Source of the DNA: Opitutus sp. GAS368
Lineage (GTDB): Bacteria; Verrucomicrobiota; Verrucomicrobiia; Opitutales; Opitutaceae
Assembly (NCBI GenBank): GCA_945862035.1
Contig: CAMAXB010000109.1
Span: forward strand, 1-9,475
Direction of reading: 5' to 3'
Length of the DNA: 9,475 nt
Under the pieces are notes generated by a model. That model did not search any database. It worked only from the letters and a program-made list of their open reading frames with translations, and was not told the origin of the DNA. The position numbers and the translations under genes were made by a program. Shown piece by piece: positions 1 to 6,080 of the stretch; the first letter of the stretch is position 1, and every line of letters begins with the position of its first letter.

Positions 1-1073
1 TAGCGGAATACACCGAGGCGCTCAAACTTGGCTTCTTGAATAAAGCCGCAGAGTTCCTCGACATCGGCGTCCGTCTCTCCGGGGAAACCGACGATGAAGG
101 TGGTGCGGACCGCGATTCCGGGAATGCCCGCCCGGATGCGGGCGATGAGCGAGCGGATATAGTCGCCACTGGTCTCGCGCTGCATGCGGCCGAGCATGTG
201 GTCACTGATGTGCTGCAGGGGACTCTCGATGTAGCGGGCGACCTTCGGACACTCGGCGATGGTGCGGATCAGCTCGTCGCTCCAATGCGCGGGGTGGGTG
301 TAAAGCAGCCGAATCCAGAAGTCGCCCTCGATCGCATTGAGCTCACGGAGAAGGGTGGTCAGGGCGGTCCCTCGCGTGGAATCCACGGGGGTGCGGGGGT
401 TGGGCCGCTGTTCCCACGTGTCCATGCCGAAGAAGGTCGTGTCCTGGGAGATCAGGTTGATCTCCTTGACGCCCTCGGCCACCAGGCGGCGCGCCTCGGC
501 CACCACGCTCTCGACGGTGCGGCTGCGGTGGCGACCGCGGATCTGCGGGATGATGCAGAACGTGCAGGGGTGGTTGCACCCCTCGGCGATCTTGATGTAG
601 GCGAAATGCTTCGGCGTCAGACGGAAGCGGGGCGTGTCGTAGTCCGGGATGTACGTCGAGTGGCGGGTGACAAAATTCTCCGGGGCCGCACCCTTGGCCC
701 GATCCTTGGCGTAGAGGCCCTCAATGATGGGCGCGACCTTGGTCACCTGGTCCAGCCCGATGAAGGCATCGACCTCGTCGTTGAGGGAGGCGGAAAGATC
801 CTTCGAAAACCGTTGGGCCATGCAGCCCGCGACGATGAGTTTCTGCTCCTTGCGCCGCTTCTTCATCCCTCGGTTCTGGTGGACCTCCAGGATATGGCTG
901 ATTGATTCCTCCTTGGACGAATCGATAAAGGAGCAGGTGTTGACGATCACCACGTCGGCTTTCTCGGCCTCCGGGATCACCATCATACCCGCCTGATGCA
1001 AGTGGCCGACCATGATCTCGCTATCGACGAGATTCTTGGCGCAACCGAGGGAGATGAGACTGACTTTGATCAT
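1..1073 (-). CDS. rimO: Ribosomal protein uS12 methylthiotransferase RimO (3' end outside window)
   Basis: Radical-SAM enzyme that adds a methylthio group to a conserved aspartate of ribosomal protein uS12, using two [4Fe-4S] clusters. Reading the minus strand from the ATG at 1073 gives an open frame of 357 codons to the window edge. The N-terminal UPF0004 domain carries cluster ligands Cys11 (in SLGCAKNLVDSE, the RimO rather than MiaB signature), Cys47 (NTCSF) and Cys84 (AGCMAQ). The radical-SAM motif CNHPCTFC supplies Cys166, Cys170 and Cys173. Further family motifs are RLLYTHPAHW and RTTFIVGFPGETD near the left edge. The family is usually about 440 residues, so some 80-90 residues including the TRAM domain are missing; this is a window cut, not visible decay. 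No Shine-Dalgarno precedes the ATG. A strong terminator lies 28 bp upstream of the start, so rimO needs readthrough or its own promoter. MiaB is the main alternative and fits less well. Confidence 0.95.
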   Translation of the reverse strand, partial: MIKVSLISLGCAKNLVDSEIMVGHLHQAGMMVIPEAEKADVVIVNTCSFIDSSKEESISHILEVHQNRGMKKRRKEQKLIVAGCMAQRFSKDLSASLNDEVDAFIGLDQVTKVAPIIEGLYAKDRAKGAAPENFVTRHSTYIPDYDTPRFRLTPKHFAYIKIAEGCNHPCTFCIIPQIRGRHRSRTVESVVAEARRLVAEGVKEINLISQDTTFFGMDTWEQRPNPRTPVDSTRGTALTTLLRELNAIEGDFWIRLLYTHPAHWSDELIRTIAECPKVARYIESPLQHISDHMLGRMQRETSGDYIRSLIARIRAGIPGIAVRTTFIVGFPGETDADVEELCGFIQEAKFERLGVFR

Positions 1074-1100
1074 GAGGGGACGGGCTGGAGCCAAGGCACT

Positions 1101-1136
1101 AGAAAAGAAAAACCGCGGCTTCGCGAGCCGCGGTTT
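1101..1136 (-). terminator. Rho-independent terminator of the small basic protein gene
   Basis: A perfect 11-bp inverted repeat (arms 1110-1120 and 1126-1136, GC-rich core CCGCGGCT) encloses a 5-nt loop. On the minus strand it is followed at once by TTTTTCTTTTC (1112-1102). There is no T tract on the plus-strand side, so it works for minus-strand transcription only. It starts 24 bp after the stop codon of the 35-aa gene and lies just before rimO, so it should end or attenuate transcription between the two. Confidence 0.88.
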
Positions 1137-1160
1137 ACCGGTCAAAAGAGAGGGAACGAC

Positions 1161-1268
1161 TTACTTCTTGGCCTTGGCGTTGCTCGTGGCGGCCACGGCG
1201 GCCTTCTTGCGCTTCATGTAAGCGATGCGGCGCTTCTTCTTGATCCCCTTGTTGTATTGTTTGCCCAT
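1161..1268 (-). CDS. Small highly basic protein, 35 aa (possible ribosome-associated protein)
   Basis: The frame runs from the ATG at 1268 to the TAA at 1163-1161 and encodes 35 residues, about 15 of them Lys or Arg. It begins MGKQYNKG, continues with a KKKRR cluster and a KRKK cluster, and ends in an Ala/Lys-rich tail (NAKAKK). There is no signal peptide, membrane segment or cysteine. Three facts argue for a real gene: the clean frame, the abrupt compositional bias, and the intrinsic terminator 24 bp after the stop. From memory (unchecked) short proteins starting MGKQYNK occur in Verrucomicrobia and Lentisphaerae without assigned function. The composition suggests RNA binding, and the neighbouring rimO modifies the ribosome, so a ribosome-associated role is a reasonable inference but unproven. 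It does not resemble bTHX or bL36. No Shine-Dalgarno is seen; a TTGACT that could be a -35 lies at 1320-1315 but lacks a good -10. Confidence 0.8.
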   Translation of the reverse strand: MGKQYNKGIKKKRRIAYMKRKKAAVAATSNAKAKK

Positions 1269-1388
1269 AATGATGTGTTGAGTGGGTGAAGGGAATTGCA
1301 AAGGCCGCCCCGAGAGTCAAGTGCGACCCAATCAGGGAAAATCCGCCTTGTTTCGACCACGCTTTGGCCTGAGGCTCCCCGCCTGCGA

Positions 1389-2747
1389 ATGAAAATCTGC
1401 TGCATTGGAGCCGGTTATGTTGGCGGTCCGACCATGGCCGTCATCGCCCAGAAAGCCCCGGACATCATGGTCACCGTGGTCGATATGAACGCCGCGCGCA
1501 TCGCCGCCTGGGGGTCCGACGTGCTCCCGATCTATGAGCCCGGGCTCGATGCCCTGGTGCGCGAGTGCCGCGGACGGAACCTGTTCTTCTCGACCGACGT
1601 GGCCGGTGCGATCAATGCCGCCGACATCATCTTCGTGGCCGTCAACACGCCGACCAAGATGTACGGGGTGGGCGCCGGGCGGGCGGCGGATCTTCGCTAT
1701 ATCGAATCGGTGGCGCGCACGATTGCCGAGGTGGCCACCTCACCCAAGATCATCGTCGAGAAGTCGACGATTCCGGTGAAAACGGCCGAAACCATCCAGA
1801 CGATTCTGGCCGGAAACACCCGGGGATTGAAATTCCAGGTCCTCTCCAACCCTGAGTTCCTCGCCGAAGGGACGGCGGTGGCCGACCTGTTTAATCCCGA
1901 CCGCGTCCTCATCGGCGGCGAACGTACCCCCGAGGGTGAGCAGGCCATCGAGCGCCTTGCCTCGGTCTATGCCCGCTGGGTGCCACCCGACCGCATCCTC
2001 AAAACCAATCTCTGGTCCTCCGAACTCTCCAAGCTGGTCGCCAACGCTTTCCTCGCGCAGCGCATCTCCTCGATCAACTCGATCTCGGCGCTTTGCGAGG
2101 CCACCGGCGCCGACGTCGATGAGGTGGCGAATGCGATCGGCAAGGATAGCCGCATCGGCGCGAAATTCCTCAAGGCTTCGGTGGGCTTCGGCGGTTCCTG
2201 CTTCCAGAAGGACATCCTCAATCTCGTCTACCTCTGCCAGCACTTCGGCCTGCCCGAGGTGGGGGCTTACTGGGAGGGAGTGGTGAAGATGAACGACTGG
2301 CAGAAGCAGCGCTTCGCCGGTCGCATCGTGAGGTCCCTCTTCAACACGGTCGCGGACAAGCGCATCGCCGTGCTCGGGTTTGCCTTTAAAAAGGACACGA
2401 ATGACACCCGCGAGTCCGCCGCGATCAGCGTGTGCCGCGACCTCCTCGCGGAGCAGGCGAATGTGGTGGTCTATGATCCCAAGGTCCCCGCGGCAGAAAT
2501 CGTGCGCGATGTTCTCGGCGCCGGAATCTCCAATCCGCGCCTGACGGTGGTTTCGTCCGCTTACGAGGCGGCCCTCGGCGCCCATGCCCTGGCAGTAGTC
2601 ACGGAGTGGGATGAGTTCAAGACGCTCGATTACGCCCGCATCTACGAGGGTATGATGAAACCCGCATTCCTGTTCGACGGACGCAACATCACGGACCTCG
2701 CGAAACTCCGGGCGCTCGGCTTCCGGGCGCACGGCATTGGCAAGTAG
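1389..2747 (+). CDS. ugd: UDP-glucose 6-dehydrogenase, animal-type
   Basis: Oxidises UDP-glucose to UDP-glucuronate with two NAD+, in the cytoplasm, feeding acidic polysaccharide and nucleotide-sugar pathways. The protein has 452 residues: N-terminal NAD-binding Rossmann domain (GAGYVG, residues 7-12), central helical domain, and C-terminal UDP-binding domain (GFAFKKDTNDTRES). The catalytic Cys271 sits in GFGGSCFQKD. Lys215, Asn219, Asp275 and Glu156 match human UGDH Lys220, Asn224, Asp280 and Glu161. Similarity to the animal enzyme is striking over long blocks, for example around SNPEFLAEGTA and LAQRISSINSISALCEATGAD; ordinary bacterial Ugd proteins are more divergent. The disordered C-terminal tail of the human enzyme (494 aa) is absent. 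The ATG at 1389 was chosen because family homology begins there; the same frame extends upstream to an ATG at 1296, but those 31 residues look non-coding. No Shine-Dalgarno is seen. It is divergent from the small basic gene, and no terminator is evident before the photolyase operon 97 bp downstream. Confidence 0.95.
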   Translation: MKICCIGAGYVGGPTMAVIAQKAPDIMVTVVDMNAARIAAWGSDVLPIYEPGLDALVRECRGRNLFFSTDVAGAINAADIIFVAVNTPTKMYGVGAGRAADLRYIESVARTIAEVATSPKIIVEKSTIPVKTAETIQTILAGNTRGLKFQVLSNPEFLAEGTAVADLFNPDRVLIGGERTPEGEQAIERLASVYARWVPPDRILKTNLWSSELSKLVANAFLAQRISSINSISALCEATGADVDEVANAIGKDSRIGAKFLKASVGFGGSCFQKDILNLVYLCQHFGLPEVGAYWEGVVKMNDWQKQRFAGRIVRSLFNTVADKRIAVLGFAFKKDTNDTRESAAISVCRDLLAEQANVVVYDPKVPAAEIVRDVLGAGISNPRLTVVSSAYEAALGAHALAVVTEWDEFKTLDYARIYEGMMKPAFLFDGRNITDLAKLRALGFRAHGIGK

Positions 2748-2844
2748 GCGGCGGTTCGGCTGTCGTCGGCGGATCGGATGTCTGCCTTTCGTCCGCGGGT
2801 GCGTCCGCTTGCGTCCATGAGCCGTAGTGGCAAGAATCCCGTCC

Positions 2845-4320
2845 GTGACAACACGCCCCATCATTCTTTGGTTTCGGCAGGACCTCCGCCTGCAGGACAA
2901 CAGCGCGCTGGCCGAGGCGGTGGCCCGCGGCGGGCCGGTGATTCCGATCTACATCCTCGACGACGCGGGTGAGGGACGTTGGGCCCAGAGCGGCGCGTCG
3001 CGCTGGTGGCTGCATCACTCACTGGCGGCCCTGCAGGCCTCGCTGGTGGCCCGCGGGTCGCAACTCATTTTCGCCGAGGGCGGCGCGCTCGCCATTCTCC
3101 GCGGCCTGATCAAGTCGACCGGCGCGTCGGCGGTCTATTGGAACCGCCGGTTCGAACCGGCATCGATCGCGCGCGACTCGACGGTGAAGGCGGTCCTCGC
3201 TTCCGAGGGCATTGAGGCAAAAAGCTTCAACAGCAGTGTGCTCTTCGAGCCGCACACGATCGCCAACAAGCAGGGTCGCCCGTTTCAGGTCTTTTCTCCC
3301 TATTGGCGCCACTGCCTGACTCTGCCCGTATCGCCCCCGGTTGCGCTGCGGGCCGGCCCGCTGCCCGCACCGGCTACGTGGCCAAAGGGGTGTGCGCTCA
3401 CAGCCTTCGAGCTGCTCCCCTCGCTGCCTTGGGCTGACGGATTTTCCGCTGTCTGGACGCCGGGCGAGGAGGGCGCCCGCCGCCGGCTCAAGGCGTTCGC
3501 GGCCGAGGCAATCTCGTCCTACGACGATGCGCGCAACATTCCCTCCGCCGCCGGGACGTCCCGGCTTTCGCCGCATCTCCATTTCGGCGAGATCGGTCCG
3601 CGCCAGGTCTGGGCCGCGGTGCAGGCGCTGTCGCGTGAGTCCGGCGTCTTCCCGCCGGGCAATGGGGCGCGCGTCTACCTGAGTGAGATCGGCTGGCGTG
3701 AATTCTCGCACCATCTGATGTTCCATTTTCCCTCGACCCCCGAGCGGCCGCTGCGCCCGGAATTCGGCGCGTTCCCCTGGGCCGCCGATCCCGCGGGTGC
3801 GCGCCTGCGCGCCTGGCAGCGGGGGCGGACCGGCTACCCGATTGTCGACGCCGGCATGCGCGAGCTCTGGGCCACCGGCTGGATGCACAACCGCGTCCGG
3901 ATGATCGTCGCCTCCTTCCTCGTGAAGCACCTGCGGCTGAACTGGACGCACGGCGCCGCGTGGTTCTGGGACACCCTGGTCGATGCCGACCTCGCCGCCA
4001 ATACGCTGGGCTGGCAATGGAGCGCCGGCTGCGGAGCCGACGCCGCACCTTACTTCCGAATTTTCGCCCCGGTACTGCAGGGCGAGAAATTTGATCCGCG
4101 CGGCGCCTATGTGCGCCGCTGGGTGCCCGAGTTGGCCCGCCTGCCCGACAAGTTCCTCCATGCGCCGTGGACGGCTCCCGCCAGCCTCCGGGAGTACGCG
4201 GGGGTCGATCTGGGCCGAACTTACCCCGCGCCCGTGGTCGACCACGCCGAAGCCCGCGCCGAGGCTCTGGCGGCCTTTAAGCAACTCCGCGCCGCCCGGC
4301 CCGACCGCCCCGAAGCATGA
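2845..4320 (+). CDS. phr: Deoxyribodipyrimidine photolyase, class I CPD type
   Basis: Light-driven repair of cyclobutane pyrimidine dimers using reduced FAD. The protein has 491 residues from the GTG at 2845. Homology (RPIILWFRQDLRL) begins five codons after that GTG; another GTG at 2827 would add six residues, and neither has a Shine-Dalgarno. The N-terminal alpha/beta antenna domain is followed by the helical FAD domain (TSRLSPHLHFGEI; WMHNRVRMI; DADLAANTLGWQW). From remembered E. coli numbering, the electron-transfer triad W306/W359/W382 corresponds to Trp312, Trp367 and Trp390. The flavin-facing N378 is Asn386 and D372 is Asp380. The dimer contacts E274, W277, R342, M345 and W384 are Glu281, Trp284, Arg350, Met353 and Trp392. 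This supports true CPD repair over a purely sensory cryptochrome. One oddity is FRIFAP where the family usually has FRIFNP. It is the first gene of the five-gene set and its TGA overlaps the next ATG (ATGA). Confidence 0.95.
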   Translation: MTTRPIILWFRQDLRLQDNSALAEAVARGGPVIPIYILDDAGEGRWAQSGASRWWLHHSLAALQASLVARGSQLIFAEGGALAILRGLIKSTGASAVYWNRRFEPASIARDSTVKAVLASEGIEAKSFNSSVLFEPHTIANKQGRPFQVFSPYWRHCLTLPVSPPVALRAGPLPAPATWPKGCALTAFELLPSLPWADGFSAVWTPGEEGARRRLKAFAAEAISSYDDARNIPSAAGTSRLSPHLHFGEIGPRQVWAAVQALSRESGVFPPGNGARVYLSEIGWREFSHHLMFHFPSTPERPLRPEFGAFPWAADPAGARLRAWQRGRTGYPIVDAGMRELWATGWMHNRVRMIVASFLVKHLRLNWTHGAAWFWDTLVDADLAANTLGWQWSAGCGADAAPYFRIFAPVLQGEKFDPRGAYVRRWVPELARLPDKFLHAPWTAPASLREYAGVDLGRTYPAPVVDHAEARAEALAAFKQLRAARPDRPEA

Positions 4321-5900
4321 GCGCCACCCGAAATCTGATTCTGGTGCTGGGCGACCAGCTCGACCCGGACTCCGCCGCGTTCGACGGCTTTGATCCAAAA
4401 CGCGATGTCGTGTGGATGGCCGAGGTCGCCGAGGAGTCGACGCACGTCGAATCCTCGCGTCCGCGCATCGCCCTCTTCCTCGCGGCCATGCGCCACTTCC
4501 GCGACGCGCTGCGCCTCGCGAAGCGCACAGTCGACTACACGGAACTCGACGCGGCGGGCAATGCCGGGACGCTCGCGGGTGAACTCAAGCGCGCCATCGC
4601 CCGGCGGAAGCCGGAGCGGCTGGTCCTGACCGAGGCGGGCGACTGGCGGGTCGCCCGGGCCCTCGAGGCCGCCGCCGAGGCGGCCGGGGTCGCGCTGGAG
4701 GTGCGCACGGACCGTCATTTCTTTTCGACGATCGACGACTTCCGCGCGCATGCCGTGGGCCGTAAGCAGCTGCGACTTGAATTCTACTACCGCGAACTTC
4801 GCCGGAAGCACGGCGTCCTCCTCGACGCCGAAGGTGGGCCGGAGGGGGGCGAGTGGAATTACGACCATGACAACCGCGGCTCGTTCGGCCGCGGGGGCCC
4901 GGGCAAGCTGCCCGCTCCCGTCTCATTTCCCCCCGATGCCATCACCCGCGAGGTCCTGGCGCTGGTGGCGCGCCGCTTCCCAAAGCACCCGGGCCGGCTG
5001 GAGGCCTTCGACTGGGCGGTGACCCCGGAGGACGCGCGCCGCGCGCTGAAGGACTTCATCCAGCACCGGCTGGCTGATTTCGGGCAGTATCAGGACGCCA
5101 TGTGGTCGGCCGAGCCCTGGCTCTACCATTCGCGCCTCGCCGCGGCGATGAACCTCAAGCTGATCGCCCCGCGCGAGGTGGTCCGGGCGGCGGAAGAGGC
5201 CTACCGGGCGAAGCGCGTTCCGCTTGCCTCGGCCGAGGGCTTCATCCGGCAGATCCTCGGCTGGCGCGAATACGTGCGCGGCGTCTATTGGATGCACATG
5301 CCCGGTTACCTTGATCGCAACGCCCTCAAGGCGACGGGCGATCTGCCGGCGTTCTACTGGACGGGTGATTGCGAGATGGCCTGCCTCAAGGCGGCAATCG
5401 GACAGACCCTCGAACTCGGCTATGCCCACCACATCCAACGCCTGATGGTGACCGGGCTTTATGCGCTGATGCTCGGGGTCGATCCAAAGCAGGTTCACGC
5501 CTGGTACCTCGCAGTCTATGTCGACGCGGTGGAGTGGGTCGAACTGCCCAACACGATCGGCATGTCGCAATACGCCGACGGCGGCGTGATGGCATCGAAG
5601 CCCTACGTCGCAACCGGCAAGTACATCCAGCGCATGGGCAATCACTGCGCAGGCTGCCGCTTCGATCCCGCCCAGAGCACGGGCGCGGAGGCCTGCCCGT
5701 TCACGACCCTGTACTGGGATTTTCTGCTGCGGCACGAGCGACTGCTCGCCGCCAACCAGCGCATGGCCCTGCAGGTGAAAAATCTTGCGCGCCTCGACGC
5801 GGCAACCCGCACGCAGATCCGGGCGCAGGCGGATGCCCTCCGCGCCCGTGGCGGCTTTCCCGCGCCCGCCGTTGCCGCGGACGAACTCGGCCTGCGCTGA
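4317..5900 (+). CDS. phrB: Iron-sulfur (6-4) photolyase / bacterial cryptochrome, PhrB-CryB type
   Basis: Member of the FeS-BCP branch of the photolyase/cryptochrome superfamily (DPRP domain, PF04244), whose studied members repair (6-4) photoproducts or act as light sensors, with FAD, a ribityllumazine antenna and a [4Fe-4S] cluster. The protein has 527 residues. The N-terminal half opens with LILVLGDQLD, the usual start of this family. Cluster ligands are Cys356, Cys444, Cys447 and Cys460; this is the spacing I recall for Agrobacterium PhrB (C350, C438, C441, C454), a constant +6 offset. The same offset places His371-His372 (YAHHIQRLM), Trp348, Trp396, Tyr397 and Tyr430 on PhrB H365-H366, W342, W390, Y391 and Y424, so active-site and electron-transfer residues are kept. 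(6-4) repair is therefore likely, although some relatives such as CryB have regulatory roles. Translation is probably coupled to the upstream photolyase through a 4-bp ATGA overlap; no separate Shine-Dalgarno is seen. Confidence 0.95.
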   Translation: MSATRNLILVLGDQLDPDSAAFDGFDPKRDVVWMAEVAEESTHVESSRPRIALFLAAMRHFRDALRLAKRTVDYTELDAAGNAGTLAGELKRAIARRKPERLVLTEAGDWRVARALEAAAEAAGVALEVRTDRHFFSTIDDFRAHAVGRKQLRLEFYYRELRRKHGVLLDAEGGPEGGEWNYDHDNRGSFGRGGPGKLPAPVSFPPDAITREVLALVARRFPKHPGRLEAFDWAVTPEDARRALKDFIQHRLADFGQYQDAMWSAEPWLYHSRLAAAMNLKLIAPREVVRAAEEAYRAKRVPLASAEGFIRQILGWREYVRGVYWMHMPGYLDRNALKATGDLPAFYWTGDCEMACLKAAIGQTLELGYAHHIQRLMVTGLYALMLGVDPKQVHAWYLAVYVDAVEWVELPNTIGMSQYADGGVMASKPYVATGKYIQRMGNHCAGCRFDPAQSTGAEACPFTTLYWDFLLRHERLLAANQRMALQVKNLARLDAATRTQIRAQADALRARGGFPAPAVAADELGLR

Positions 5901-5909
5901 GCGACCGCC

Positions 5910-6080
5910 ATGGCCCGCATGCGCAAAAAGGCGGATCTCCCGCAAAAGGACTGCGTGGTCTGCGGCCGTCCGTTCACCTGGCGCAAGAAGTGGGAGCGCT
6001 GCTGGGACGACGTCCGCTATTGCTCCGATGCCTGCCGGAAGCGAAAAGGAAGCCCGGCTTCCGCCCCGCGACTCTCATGA
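5910..6080 (+). CDS. DUF2256 family small cysteine-rich protein
   Basis: This is a 56-residue basic protein. Cys15-x2-Cys18 (CVVC) and Cys38-x3-Cys42 (CSDAC) form a likely zinc-ribbon-like site, and Cys31 is a fifth cysteine between them. Aromatic and basic core motifs are GRPFTWRKKWERCW and VRYCSDACRK. This pattern matches DUF2256 (PF10013, COG4338 by recall), a short family of unknown function that I recall being encoded beside photolyase/cryptochrome genes, as here. The start is the ATG at 5910, nine bases after the phrB stop; Met4 (ATG at 5919) is an alternative. Its TGA overlaps the ATG of the next gene. Family length is usually 40-60 residues, so this looks complete. Metal binding is inferred from the cysteines. 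Partner or target is unknown; binding nucleic acid or helping assemble a cofactor of the neighbouring iron-sulfur photolyase are both possible guesses. Confidence 0.88.
   Translation: MARMRKKADLPQKDCVVCGRPFTWRKKWERCWDDVRYCSDACRKRKGSPASAPRLS

Noticed and set aside
36..905. 289-codon plus-strand frame at the left edge
   Set aside because: It is antisense to rimO, whose minus-strand translation shows all six cluster cysteines; the plus frame has biased Gly/Asp/Arg composition and no motif.
1161..1268. The small basic protein as bTHX, bL36 or another known tiny ribosomal protein
   Set aside because: It has no cysteines as in bL36, and its MGKQYNK start and KRKK pattern do not match bTHX as I remember it.
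1291..1320. Possible promoter for the small basic gene on the minus strand (TTGACT at 1320-1315)
   Set aside because: The -35 match is good, but no acceptable -10 is found at 15-18 bp spacing, so it is not listed as a feature.
2748..2844. Intergenic region before the photolyase operon: TGCGTCC repeated at 2800-2806 and 2810-2816, and a short frame from the ATG at 2817
   Set aside because: The 10-bp-period repeat is short and GC-rich, no light-regulator site or promoter can be read with confidence, and the ATG frame gives a Pro/Gly/Arg-rich shadow of the photolyase.
1740..2900. 386-codon open frame on the minus strand across ugd
   Set aside because: It lies opposite a highly conserved dehydrogenase and its translation has no domain-like pattern.
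2827..4320. Sensory cryptochrome instead of repair enzyme for the first photolyase
   Set aside because: The flavin-facing Asn386 and all five CPD-contact residues are kept, and there is no C-terminal signalling extension.
3019..4398. 459-codon open frame on the minus strand across the CPD photolyase gene
   Set aside because: High-GC shadow frame opposite a gene with complete photolyase motifs; the translation is low-complexity Gly/Arg/Pro-rich with no recognisable domain.
5369..6076. N-terminal extension of the epimerase frame back into phrB
   Set aside because: This part overlaps the FeS-cluster coding region of phrB in another frame and is Arg/Pro-rich; SRPBCC homology starts at the ATG at 6077.
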